Shown here piece after piece: positions 25,053 through 34,300 of a stretch of DNA of 37,391 nucleotides (within the stretch, counting starts at the first letter, position 1; every line of letters starts with the position of its first letter). The stretch comes from Thiomargarita sp. (lineage in GTDB: Bacteria; Pseudomonadota; Gammaproteobacteria; Beggiatoales; Beggiatoaceae). Below the pieces are notes generated by a model. That model saw nothing but the letters and a program-made list of their open reading frames with translations. It ran no database searches and was not told the origin of the DNA. The translations under genes were made by a program, and so were the position numbers. Where the stretch lies: positions 1 to 37,391 of the forward strand of contig DZAL01000039.1 in NCBI GenBank assembly GCA_022729575.1, given 5' to 3'.

Positions 25053-25480
25053 GATTTGACACGATTTGACACGATTTGACAACTTTTCGAAAGTTGTCAA
25101 ATCTTGAACACTATCGAGATTTGACAACTTTTTGAAAGTTGTCAAATCTTGAGCACTATCGATTTGACACGATTTGACAACTTTTCGAAAGTTGTCAAAT
25201 CTTGAACACTATCGAGATTTGACAACTTTTTGAAAGTTGTCAAATCTTGAGCACTATCGATTTGACACGATTTGACAACTTTTCGAAAGTGGTCAAATCT
25301 TGAGCACTATCGAGATTTGACAACTGGTTGAAAGTTGTCAAATCTTAAGCACTATCGAGATTTGACAACTGGTCGAAAGTGGTCAAATCTTGAGCACTAT
25401 CGAGATTTGACAACTTGTCGAAAGTTGTCAAATCTTGAGCACTATCGAGATTTGACAGCTTGTTGAAAGTTGTCAAATCT
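25053..25480. repeat. Tandem array of nine R1 palindromes, 45/53-bp period
   Basis: Cores start at 25073, 25117, 25171, 25215, 25269, 25313, 25358, 25403 and 25448. Linkers are mostly TTGAGCACTATCGA or TTGAACACTATCGA. Spacing is 45 bases, or 53 where an extra GATTTGACAC precedes the core. A 98-bp dimer (25062-25159) is repeated exactly at 25160-25257. Later units have altered centres (CTGGTTG, CTGGTCG, CTTGTCG, CTTGTTG). The gene-free stretch 25045-25504 holds only this array. Confidence 0.95.
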
Positions 25481-25504
25481 CTTCGTTCAGAGAAAAATAA
25501 AACT

Positions 25505-27034
25505 ATGAAGCGTGAGCACTTATTTAGTTTCAGAAAACTTGTACTGTTGGTATGGTTAAGCATCCACCCAATGGTCCTGGCCAATGAGATGGCTACCAAA
25601 AAATTTGAAATGGCCATAACTGCCTGTGAGCGTGGACTACAAATGACCAGGCCAAAGAGTAGGGGGGCACTGATAGTGTTACAAAACCTCTTCAAAAAAT
25701 ATCAACGGCACCGAGATAGCGCATTAGAAATGGATGGAAATTTAAAAAAATCCGAATCCAAATATACCAAATCTGAGTATGCTACCATCTTATTTGGTAA
25801 CAAAACTTTTGGCGAAATTTATCAAATCTGTGAACGCGATTTGCCAGAGCGGTTAACTGAGGCTTCCGCCATAGTCGATAAGAAGATAAAACAAATCGAG
25901 GAAGCTCAAGCCAAATCCAACACGGAAATACAAGCCTTGATACAACAACATAATGCGGCAAATCAGGAAGCCATCGCCGCCATTGATAAATATTGTGCTA
26001 ACCATTTACTTGACCCAACCGCCAACGAGGTTGCCACCGTTTATGACAATTATCGCCAGGCCAAACAAAAATCTTTGCAACGTTATCCTGACATTGTGAC
26101 TCAATTTCATACCGCCACTCTAGTTAATACCAGTAGCGGTAAACCAGAAACCGCCAATAAGACTATTCAGGCTTGGTTTGATTACTGTGATACCATTTTT
26201 ACTCAGGACCGCGTGAAAACGATTACTGAAACGAATAAAACCGATAACCTGGTTACGGCTACGCCTGCCAGTGAAACTGAAGGTCCGCTACCGGCTACTG
26301 ACCTTTCCAAATCGGATATGATCACCGAAACGTTAGCCACTTCAGTCAACATCACTGCTTCGGTGCCGGCAACTGCCACGGTAGAAACTGCGGAAAAACC
26401 TGCCGAAATTTCTGCGGGCACCACCGCCATCTCACTAGAGGCGCTCCCACCGCGTGAAGAGGTTAAAAACTCTACGGTAGAAACAGAAACCGTATCTACT
26501 TCAGTCACTACCGAAAAGACCGCAGTAAAGACTGAACTCGAAGGCGGACCACCGGTGGCGGTAGAGCCGCCTATTACAGGGACCCCACCCAGCTTCTCAA
26601 CTGCCAGCACGGTCACTAAAGAAACTGCCAGCACGGTCACTAAAGAAACTAGCGGCTTAGAAGAATCGGCCACCACGAGTGTCCCAACCAGTGTGGCTAC
26701 CGCCAATGACACCGGTGACTTGGGGGAGCCCGGTCATTCCGATAATCCAGATAACCAGGAAATCAATCAAGCAGGGGTGGAAGCAGAGGATGAAATGGCA
26801 GAATACAAATCGTTATTGACCAAACTCCAAGGGGATCGTTTGAAAATTTTGAAAGCCGAAGGACGACTGCCGGACTTTGTTGATGATGAAGAGTACAACT
26901 ATCAAAAAGCCAAAATTTGGCAATATGAGAAAGCCAACGGTAGCAAATGTAGTATGTACACTTTTAAAAACAATCAACTAGCCAAAACTCAAAAAAATCT
27001 AAAAGGACAATGTCCGCCGCTGTCTCCGGACTAA
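25505..27034 (+). CDS. Uncharacterised secreted protein with Thr/Ser/Glu-rich region
   Basis: I do not recognise a family. The 509-residue protein starts with a signal peptide (MKREHLFSFRKLVLLVWLSI), probably cut after VLA near residue 26. A helical Lys/Glu/Gln-rich region (about 27-230) has scattered Cys residues. A long low-complexity region (about 235-425) is rich in Thr, Ser, Val, Glu and Pro. A compact C-terminal region (about 430-509) ends with a Cys pair (SKCSMYTF and KGQCPP) that could form a disulfide. ATG 25505 is chosen over TTG 25460, which lies in an R1 repeat and would spoil the signal peptide. The protein is probably periplasmic or surface-exposed. The low-complexity part could be a flexible stalk. 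Its position after the array and the LytTR regulator makes it a candidate target of that system. Confidence 0.75.
   Translation: MKREHLFSFRKLVLLVWLSIHPMVLANEMATKKFEMAITACERGLQMTRPKSRGALIVLQNLFKKYQRHRDSALEMDGNLKKSESKYTKSEYATILFGNKTFGEIYQICERDLPERLTEASAIVDKKIKQIEEAQAKSNTEIQALIQQHNAANQEAIAAIDKYCANHLLDPTANEVATVYDNYRQAKQKSLQRYPDIVTQFHTATLVNTSSGKPETANKTIQAWFDYCDTIFTQDRVKTITETNKTDNLVTATPASETEGPLPATDLSKSDMITETLATSVNITASVPATATVETAEKPAEISAGTTAISLEALPPREEVKNSTVETETVSTSVTTEKTAVKTELEGGPPVAVEPPITGTPPSFSTASTVTKETASTVTKETSGLEESATTSVPTSVATANDTGDLGEPGHSDNPDNQEINQAGVEAEDEMAEYKSLLTKLQGDRLKILKAEGRLPDFVDDEEYNYQKAKIWQYEKANGSKCSMYTFKNNQLAKTQKNLKGQCPPLSPD
26600..26647 (+). repeat. Exact 24-bp tandem duplication in the secreted-protein gene
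   Basis: The 24-base unit beginning ACTGCCAGCACGG occurs twice without change, encoding TASTVTKE twice in the low-complexity region. This is a recent in-frame length change. Confidence 0.95.
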
Positions 27035-27047
27035 TTGGCAGACCCCT

Positions 27048-27145
27048 CCCTCACCCCCGGCCCCTCTCCCAGAGGGAGAGGGGGAGTAAACCGGTGTTGT
27101 CGTCGGTCTCCCCTCTCCCTCTGGGAGAGGGGCCGGGAGTGAGGG
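27048..27145. repeat. Complete R3 element (GG/CC arm type)
   Basis: CCCTCACCCCCGGCCCCTC and GAGGGGCCGGGAGTGAGGG flank the centre AGTAAACCGGTGTTGTCG. It is a second copy of the element at 19413 with different but internally matched arms, lying between the secreted-protein gene and lgt. Confidence 0.92.
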
Positions 27146-27193
27146 CAAATCATAACCCAGACCAACTGTAACCACCTAATCTCCTAATATTTT

Positions 27194-27988
27194 ATGATAA
27201 CCTATCCTCAAATTGACCCGGTATTACTGCAAATTGGCTACCTCAAAATTCACTGGTACGGCCTCATGTATCTAATCGGCTTCAGTCTAGCCTGGTGGCT
27301 GGGGCTACAACGGGCAAAACAACCTCATGCTGTCATCACCCCATTACAAATGGACGACTTAATCTTTTATGCGGCCATTGGCGTGATTTTAGGAGGAAGA
27401 TTAGGCTACGTGTTATTTTATGACTTATCCACTTATCTCATCAATCCTTGGCAAATTTTACAAATCTGGAAAGGAGGTATGTCATTTCATGGCGGTTTAA
27501 TCGGGGTACTCATTGCCATGGGCCTCTATGCTCATCGCCTTAAGCAAAAATTTTTTGCCGTCACTGATTTTATTGCCCCCTTAGTCCCGTTAGGACTCGC
27601 CGCCGGCCGCGTGGGTAATTTTATCAATGGTGAATTATGGGGGAGACCTACAGATGTGCCCTGGAGCATGATTTTTCCTCATGTGGACAATTTACCACGA
27701 CACCCCTCACAACTCTACCAAGCCGCCTTAGAAGGCGTGATGTTGTTTATTATTTTATGGCTATTTTCGAAACAACCACGCCCCACGATGGCTGTGTCAG
27801 GATTGTTTTTAATCGGTTACGGCACTGTTCGCTGTTTCACCGAATTTTTTCGGACCCCGGATGCTCATTTAGGATTCATCGCTTTCAACTGGCTTACCAT
27901 GGGACAATTGCTGACTCTACCACTGCTAATAGCTGGAATAGTCTTAATGGCATTGGCTTATCATAACGACCATAAACACTCCACTTAA
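27194..27988 (+). CDS. lgt: Prolipoprotein diacylglyceryl transferase
   Basis: Lgt moves a diacylglyceryl group from phosphatidylglycerol to the lipobox Cys of prolipoproteins, the first step of lipoprotein maturation, in the inner membrane. The 264-residue protein has about seven helices and the expected motifs: [27 protein letters not shown] (H99), the signature [15 protein letters not shown] (from 138, R139) and RHPSQLYQA. Length is normal. ATG 27194 follows an AT-rich stretch with no strong Shine-Dalgarno. The common neighbour thyA is not next to it; two ABC permease genes follow after 45 bases and could be co-transcribed. Confidence 0.97.
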   Translation: MITYPQIDPVLLQIGYLKIHWYGLMYLIGFSLAWWLGLQRAKQPHAVITPLQMDDLIFYAAIGVILGGRLGYVLFYDLSTYLINPWQILQIWKGGMSFHGGLIGVLIAMGLYAHRLKQKFFAVTDFIAPLVPLGLAAGRVGNFINGELWGRPTDVPWSMIFPHVDNLPRHPSQLYQAALEGVMLFIILWLFSKQPRPTMAVSGLFLIGYGTVRCFTEFFRTPDAHLGFIAFNWLTMGQLLTLPLLIAGIVLMALAYHNDHKHST

Positions 27989-27999
27989 CCCAACTCCAC

Positions 28000-28020
28000 A
28001 GGAGTACAAAGCAACGCTTT
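28000..28020. repeat. R8 repeat before the first permease gene
   Basis: AGGAGTACAAAGC followed by AAC-GCTTTG. It is the inverse of the motif repeated at 642 and 672. The TTG at 28019 inside it opens the permease frame, but ATG 28034 is the likelier start. Confidence 0.65.
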
Positions 28021-28033
28021 GCTAACCACCCAC

Positions 28034-28957
28034 ATGCTCACTTTCATTCTCTCACGACTCTTCAGTATGGTCACTGTAGTCATCGGCATCATCACCCTAG
28101 TATTTCTCCTCATTCACCTAGTCCCCGGTGATCCGGTACAAGTCATGCTAGGAGAAACGGCTACCATCGTCGCACAAGAAGAATTACGCCACTCCCTGGG
28201 ACTAGACCAACCCCTACACACGCAATGGTGGCATTACTTCACCAACCTCCTTCAAGGCGACTTAGGCACCTCCTTACATTCGAAGGAACCCATTGTCGAA
28301 AAAATTGGCAAACCACTGTGGGAAACTGCAAAATTAGCCATTGCTGGACTTTTCCTCGCCATCCTCATTGCGCTCCCTCTAGGTAGTTTAGCCGCCCTCC
28401 GTAAAGATACCGCCTGGGATAGCGGTGCCATGTTATTTTCTCTGCTAGGCATCTCTATCCCCCACTTCTGGTTAGGACCCCTACTGATTTTACTGTTTTC
28501 GTTACAATTAAAATGGCTCCCCGTCAGTGGCAATGAAGAATGGTCATCTATTATTCTACCCGCCATCACCTTAGGCACCGCCTTAGCCTCAATTTTAGCC
28601 CGCATGGTACGAGCTACTTTATTAGAAATTCTCAATGAAGACTATATTCGTACCGCCCGCGCCAAGGGCCTACGAGAATCCGCCGTGATTATTCACCATG
28701 CCCTACGCAATGCGTCGTTACCCATTATTACCATCTTGGGCCTACAACTCGGAGCCCTGTTAGGCGGAGCGGTCATCACCGAAACCGTGTTTGCTTGGCC
28801 CGGCATCGGTCAATTGACGGTTGAATCAATCCAAAATCGCGACTATCCCGTAGTTCAAGCCTGTGTCCTCCTAATTAGTTTAACCTATGTTATTATCAAC
28901 ACCTTTACCGACATTCTATATGCCTGGTTAGATCCACGAGTACATTACCGTGTTTAA
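28034..28957 (+). CDS. ABC transporter permease, dipeptide/oligopeptide type (DppB-like)
   Basis: A 307-residue inner-membrane permease of the DppB/OppB/NikB group. The start MLTFILSRLFSMVTVVIGI is the usual first helix, and HLVPGDPVQVMLGE and LGLDQPLHTQWWHY are standard for the group. The ATPase-contacting loop DYIRTARAKGLRESAVIIHH and the closing TETVFAWPGIGQL are present. About six helices are visible. The start at 28034 is preferred over TTG 28019, which falls in an R8 repeat. The stop overlaps the next gene by eight bases. Substrate cannot be told from permeases alone (peptides, nickel and others are possible), and no binding protein or ATPase gene is adjacent. Confidence 0.93.
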   Translation: MLTFILSRLFSMVTVVIGIITLVFLLIHLVPGDPVQVMLGETATIVAQEELRHSLGLDQPLHTQWWHYFTNLLQGDLGTSLHSKEPIVEKIGKPLWETAKLAIAGLFLAILIALPLGSLAALRKDTAWDSGAMLFSLLGISIPHFWLGPLLILLFSLQLKWLPVSGNEEWSSIILPAITLGTALASILARMVRATLLEILNEDYIRTARAKGLRESAVIIHHALRNASLPIITILGLQLGALLGGAVITETVFAWPGIGQLTVESIQNRDYPVVQACVLLISLTYVIINTFTDILYAWLDPRVHYRV

Positions 28958-29756
28958 ACCTCAAACTTTTATTCCTCTGAGCATTTTACTCACCTGGTTA
29001 GGACTAGCCATCAGTAGCACCTGGCTCCCCTTACACCCTAACGATATTAGTTTACCTCACCTGTTGCAACCACCTTCGGCCATCGCCTGGTTAGGTTATG
29101 ACGACCTTGGTCGGTCGCTGTTAGACCGACTTATTTTGGGCTCCAGAACCTCCTTTTTGGTAGCCGCCGGCGTTATCTCCGTCTCCCTCACCCTGGGCAC
29201 CGTAATTGGAATGATCAGCGGCTGGTTAGGAGGTAATATGGACTTAGTTATCGTGCGAATCATGGATATTTTTCTAGCGTTTCCCAGTATTCTATTAGCG
29301 ATTGCCCTATCCGGTTTACTTGGCCCTGGCATTGAAAATGTCGTTTTCGCGTTATCCATCATCGGTTGGGTAGGATTTGCTCGCCTGGCGCGTGCGCAAA
29401 CCCTTTCGCTCAAACGTCGCGAACATGTTATCGCCGCGCTGGCTTTAGGTGCTAAAGTGCCTCGAATCCTCTTTCGACACGTCTTACCACTACTGATGGC
29501 ACCACTGGTAGTAGAAGCCACCTTTGGTATCGCTGGCATCGTAATTGCCGAAGCCGGCCTCTCATTTTTAGGATTAGGCGTACAACCTCCTACCGCTTCT
29601 TGGGGCAGTATGATACGTGATGGCACTCGTTATATGTTAGTCGCGCCGCATATAGTGTTAGCCCCGGGCCTGGCGTTAATGTTAGTGGTATTATCAGTTA
29701 ATTTACTGGGAGACCGGTTACGGGATTGGTTAGATGTGAAGGGAAAACAAGAATAG
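28950..29756 (+). CDS. ABC transporter permease, dipeptide/oligopeptide type (DppC-like)
   Basis: The 268-residue second permease of the heterodimer. It has the group's GYDDLGRSLLDRLILGSRTS entry segment, GMISGWLGGNMD and IMDIFLAFPSILLAIAL. The coupling loop (REHVIAALALGAKVPRILFR) and the final EAGLSFLGLGVQPPTASWG are also present. GTG 28950 lies inside the end of the first permease gene (eight-base overlap), indicating translational coupling. The N-terminus is shorter than in E. coli DppC, which has a longer cytoplasmic lead. The operon ends here with R1 and R2 repeats; the ATPase and binding-protein genes must be elsewhere if the transporter works. Confidence 0.92.
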   Translation: MFKPQTFIPLSILLTWLGLAISSTWLPLHPNDISLPHLLQPPSAIAWLGYDDLGRSLLDRLILGSRTSFLVAAGVISVSLTLGTVIGMISGWLGGNMDLVIVRIMDIFLAFPSILLAIALSGLLGPGIENVVFALSIIGWVGFARLARAQTLSLKRREHVIAALALGAKVPRILFRHVLPLLMAPLVVEATFGIAGIVIAEAGLSFLGLGVQPPTASWGSMIRDGTRYMLVAPHIVLAPGLALMLVVLSVNLLGDRLRDWLDVKGKQE

Positions 29757-29760
29757 AATC

Positions 29761-29872
29761 GATTTGACAACTTTTTGAATCGATTTGACAACTTTTCGAA
29801 AGTTGTCAAATCTAAAACCGATCCAGATTTGACAACCCCAGATTTGACAACTTTTCGAAAGTTGTCAAATCT
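29761..29872. repeat. R1 cluster: two full and two partial copies
   Basis: A partial left end (29761-29778) precedes a full copy (29782-29813). A second partial end (AGATTTGACAAC at 29825) precedes another full copy (29840-29872). In each case the partial piece is on the left. Confidence 0.88.
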
Positions 29873-29879
29873 AAAACTT

Positions 29880-29976
29880 AACCACCCCCAACCCCTCCTT
29901 GGTAAGGAGGGGAGTTTTCCCTGCTAACTCAGTTGGCGCTACTCCCCTCCTTACCAAGGAGGGGTTGGGGGTGGTT
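29880..29976. repeat. Complete R2 element (AA/TT arm type)
   Basis: AACCACCCCCAACCCCTCC and GGAGGGGTTGGGGGTGGTT are exact inverses around the centre GTTTTCCCTGCTAACTCAG. It differs from the 16479 copy in both arms together, and its right flank (ACGTAAGGTGAGT) is shared with that copy. It lies between convergent permease and tsaD genes. Confidence 0.92.
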
Positions 29977-29994
29977 GTACGTAAGGTGAGTGAA

Positions 29995-30999
29995 CTAAAT
30001 TTCCGACATGAGCCACCGTGGCTGAACTTTAAATCCTAACGGTGCCTGTTGACCCGCGGCCAATCGCAGATAACCGGCATACGCTATCATAGCGCCATTA
30101 TCGGTGCAAAAAATGGGACGGGGATAATACACAGTAATTCCTAACTCTTTCGCTAACGCCGTTAACGTCTGCCGTAAGCGTTGATTTGCCCCGACTCCGC
30201 CAGCAATGACCAATTTGCTTAATCCCGTTTGTTGTAAGGCGCGGCGACATTTAATGGCTAACGTATCAATCACCGCTTCTTCAAACGCTCGTGCAATATC
30301 GGCGCGGATTTGCTCCGTTTGCGCGGAATTTTTCCAGGTGGTTGCAGTATGCGTTTTTAACCCGCTGAAACTAAAATCTAAACCGGGACGTTGCGTCATG
30401 GGACGAGGAAAAGTAAAAACATCAGCGGCGCCTTGTGCGGCTAATTGAGCAATGGCAGGTCCGCCAGGATAACCGAGCCCTAACAATTTAGCCGTTTTAT
30501 CAAAGGCTTCTCCCGCGGCATCATCGGCGGATTCACCTAACACCTGATATTGACCAATAGCGGTAGCCTGGACTAATTGCGTATGTCCTCCAGACACGAG
30601 TAAAGCTAAAAATGGATAAGTGGGTGCCGGTGATTCTAGCATAGCCGCTAATAAATGTCCTTCCATGTGGTGTACACCGAGAGCTGGCACTTGCCAAGTC
30701 CAGGCTAAACTGCGCCCGACGGCAGCACCAACTAATAATGCGCCGATCAAACCAGGTCCCGCCGTATAAGCAACTCCATCAAGGTCCGTGGGTAAGAGTG
30801 AACTTTCGGTCAAGACTTGTTTGATCAGAGGAATGATTCTACGAATGTGGTCACGCGAAGCTAATTCGGGGACGACTCCCCCATAAGGCGCGTGTAGTGT
30901 CACTTGACTGTATAACGCATGACTGAGTAAGCCACGTTCAGAATCGTAGATGGCAATGCCGGTTTCATCACAAGAGGTTTCGATACCTAAGATACGCAT
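29995..30999 (-). CDS. tsaD: tRNA N6-adenosine threonylcarbamoyltransferase TsaD
   Basis: TsaD transfers the threonylcarbamoyl group onto A37 of ANN-decoding tRNAs, with TsaB, TsaE and TsaC. The 334-residue ASKHA-fold protein has the start [14 protein letters not shown], the metal-binding HMEGH (H111, H115), the phosphate loop SGGHTQL and the final metal ligand in FCTDNGAM. Length matches the family. The start at 30999 is the only sensible one. In many gammaproteobacteria tsaD is next to rpsU; here it is flanked by R2 repeats on both sides, with an RND pump gene upstream on the same strand. Separation by a 350-bp repeat tract argues against one operon. Confidence 0.97.
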   Translation of the reverse strand: MRILGIETSCDETGIAIYDSERGLLSHALYSQVTLHAPYGGVVPELASRDHIRRIIPLIKQVLTESSLLPTDLDGVAYTAGPGLIGALLVGAAVGRSLAWTWQVPALGVHHMEGHLLAAMLESPAPTYPFLALLVSGGHTQLVQATAIGQYQVLGESADDAAGEAFDKTAKLLGLGYPGGPAIAQLAAQGAADVFTFPRPMTQRPGLDFSFSGLKTHTATTWKNSAQTEQIRADIARAFEEAVIDTLAIKCRRALQQTGLSKLVIAGGVGANQRLRQTLTALAKELGITVYYPRPIFCTDNGAMIAYAGYLRLAAGQQAPLGFKVQPRWLMSEI

Positions 31000-31035
31000 G
31001 GTTGAGATCCAAAGTTAAGAATTCATCTTACACCT

Positions 31036-31325
31036 AACCACCCCTAGCCCCTCCTTGGTAAGGAGGGGAACTAAGCCCCTCGTTCTTCATTCCTTACCAA
31101 AGAGAGGTTGGGGGTGGTTAAGTTTCTCCCCTCCTTACCAAGGAGGGGTTGGGGGTGGTTAAGTTCCTCCCCTCCTTACCAAGGAGGGGTTGGGGGTGGT
31201 TAAGTTCCTCCCCTCCTTACCAAGGAGGGGTTGGGGGTGGTTAAGTTCCTCCCCTCCTTACCAAAGAGAGGTTGGGGGTGGTTAAGTTTCTCCCCTCCTT
31301 ACCAAGGAGGGGTTGGGGGTGGTTG
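31036..31325. repeat. R2 tandem array, about six units of 41 bp
   Basis: A first inverted R2 half (AACCACCCCTAGCCCCTCC) is followed by six units ending GGTTGGGGGTGGTT and spaced 41 bases. Units 1 and 5 share the variant AAAGAGAGG and are each followed by AAGTTTCTCC, while the units between have AAGTTCCTCC. This points to duplication of a four-unit block. The gene-free stretch 31000-31349 contains only this array. Confidence 0.93.
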
Positions 31326-31349
31326 AAGAATTAGGGTTTGCCGATGGCA

Positions 31350-34300
31350 CTAAGATTTGACAACTTTCGACAAGTTGTCAAATCTAAAATCTCTAAACTC
31401 TCTGGTCAAAAGAGTATATATAGTTGGAATCACAAATAAAGTTAAAAAGGTGCCTAGTAGCAGGCCACCCACAATGACCCAACCAATGGAGCGACGACTT
31501 TCGGCACCTGCTCCGGTAGACATCGCTAAGGGAACGGCACCCAAAATAGTAGAAGCAGTGGTCATCAGAATCGGACGTAAACGTAAAACCGCGGCTTCTA
31601 TCACCGCTTCTCGTAAACGCATTCCACGCTCTTGCAATTGATTGGCAAATTCCACAATCAAAATGCCATGTCTGGTGATTAAGCCTACTAACATGACCAA
31701 ACCAATTTGACTATAAACGTTTAAAGTGTCTCCGGTTAAAAATAATGCTAATAAAGCACCGGTCATCGCCAACGGTACAGTGAACATAATTATTAACGGG
31801 CTGATAAAACTTTCAAATTGCGCCGCGAGCACGAGGTAAATAAATACCAAGGACAAAATGAAAGTGACTAATAACGTTTCACTAGATTCTCGAAATTCAC
31901 GAGATTGACCATCCAAAGCGGTTTGGGCCGTTTGGGTAAGCACCGCTTTGGCCAAATGGTCCATAAATTCCAAAACTTGTCCCAGGGTAAAACCGGGCGT
32001 GACATTCGCGCTCAGGGTGGTAGCACGCAGTTTATTAAAGCGATTTAGCTCCTTCGGGGCCACGGTTTCTTGCACTTTGATTAGATTAGACAATTGAATT
32101 AAATTGCCTGCTTTATTACGTACAAAAATCGCGGTCAGGTCTGCTGGCTTAGTACGGTCTCGGTCTTTTAACTTCACAATCACCTCATACTGTTTGCCTT
32201 CACGTTTAAAACGTGTCACCTGCCTGCCACCTAACAAGGTTTCTAAAGTTTTACCAATGTCTTCTACTTCTACTCCGACATCGGCTACTTTGTCACGATC
32301 TATGCTAACTTTCAACTGTGGTTTGTTTAATTTTAAATCGCTGTCAGGATTTTGCAAACCAGGATATTCACGCATTTTAACCAGCATTTGGTCGCTCAGG
32401 CGTTGCAACTCTTGGTAAGAATCACCTTGGACCACAAATTGTACCGGGGTGTTGCGGAAACTTTGTCCTAGTGAGGGTGGATTAATGGCAAACGCCAGCA
32501 CGCCAGGTAAACTCAGTAACTGCGGCATCAACTGCCCGGCGATTTGTTGCTGACTACGGATCCGTTGCTCCCACGGTTTTAGACGCACAAAGGATAATGC
32601 TGAATTCACCGGATTAGGTCGCTCCAACCCTGGAGCTACCACCATGAAATAATTTTCGACTTCAGGGACTTGGGCATAAATTTTTTCGATTTGTCGCGCA
32701 TAACTGTCAGTATAAGCGAGGGTAGCCCCTTCAGGAGCACTGATAATGCCAATAATATTGCCGCGATCTTCCAACGGGGCCAATTCTGATTTAATGAGTG
32801 GAAATTGTACATTTTTACCAGCAAAACTAGCCAAATAATTTTCCCAGGGCGGGGATAAACTACCTTTAGGTAAAATAAAATACACACCGCCGGCCGCAGT
32901 GGCTAGAAACATGAGGAGGATGAACCAACGGACGTGCAAAGTGCCTCGTAAAATTAAACGATAACTGTCATTGAGGAGATTAAAAAATTTCTCGGTCAAA
33001 TTATAAAACAGGCCGTGTTGTTCATGCGCGACTAAAAATTTAGAACACATCATGGGAGTTAGCGTGAGTGCGACAAAGCCGGAGACCACTACGGCGGCAG
33101 CCACGGTCAAAGCAAATTCGGTAAATAATCGTCCCGTATTACCGGTCATAAAAGCGAGTGGGACAAAGACCGCGGCTAAGGTGATGGTCATCGCGACCAC
33201 GGCAAAGCCAATTTCTTGACTGCCGGTTAAAGCCGCTTCCATCGGTGAGGCACCTTTTTCCAGGTGACGATGGATATTTTCTAGCATGACAATGGCATCA
33301 TCCACGACGATACCAATGGCTAAAACTAGCCCTAACAGCGTTAAAATGTTGATCGAAAAATTGAGTGCATGGAGAAAAATAAAGGCACCAATTAATGAGA
33401 CTGGAATGGTGACAAAAGGAATGAAGGTAACACGAATTGACCGTAGAAACAAGAAAATCACCAGCACGACCAAAATAAAAGCCTCGAACATGGCTTTATA
33501 GACCGCTTCAATCGATTTTTCTACAAAGACGGCGGTATCAAACACGACTTTCATTTCCATTCCTGGCAGTAGTTTGACTTTAGGAATTTGTGCTCGCACG
33601 GCTTTGGCGACGGATAAAGTATTAGCAGTCGATTGTTTGACGACACCTAATCCTACCGCGGGGTCTCCATTCACTCGAAGTATACTACGCTCATCTTCAG
33701 GTCCTATTTCAGCCTGGCCAACATCGGATAACCGAATGGGATAACCATTGATTTCTTTAATAATTAGATGGTTAAATTCGTCAGTTTCTCGCAAGTCGGT
33801 GACGGTCAACACGGTAAATTCACGTTGCAAACTTTCAATACGACCAGAAGGCACTTCCACATTTTGACGACGTAGTGCCGTTTCGACATCTTGAGGAGTC
33901 AATTGATAAGCCGCTAACCGGTCACGATCTAGCCAAATGCGCATAGCATAGCGACGTTGTCCACCAATAATAACGCTGGCGACCCCGGTTAAGACTTGAA
34001 ATCGTGGAATCACAAAACGGTCGGCATAATCGGTGATTTCTAAGGCATTATGATGATCACTAGACAGTTTTAGCCAAATAATAGCTTGAGCATCGGCTTC
34101 AATTTTAGCGATCACGGGATCATCCGCTTCTTCTGGTAAGCGTGAGCGTACTCGTGCCACTCGGTCGCGAACATCATTGGCGGCATCATCAACATCCCGC
34201 TCTAAGGTAAATTCTACCGAAATTTGACTGACTTGCTCACGACTGACGGATTTAATGGTTTTGATACCTTCTACCCCGGATAATGAATCCTCTAGCGGTT

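Noticed and set aside
25053-25480. Possible CRISPR array
   Set aside because: Units are 33-bp palindromes with nearly identical 12-base linkers. Real CRISPR spacers would differ from one another, and no cas genes are present. The same unit also occurs alone at many other sites.
25345-25695. Minus-strand open frame with a 15-residue repeat (DLTTFDKLSNLDSAQ)
   Set aside because: The 45-bp period keeps the array open in frame by arithmetic. There is no start signal and it overlaps the real secreted-protein gene, so I do not call a repeat protein.
26203-26712. 169-residue open frame on the minus strand
   Set aside because: It is the antisense shadow of the low-complexity region of the secreted-protein gene. 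Its Val/Ser/Thr-rich sequence mirrors that composition.
29096-29626. 176-residue open frame on the minus strand inside the second permease gene
   Set aside because: The plus strand encodes a clear DppC-like permease across this region; the minus frame has no recognisable motif or ribosome-binding site.
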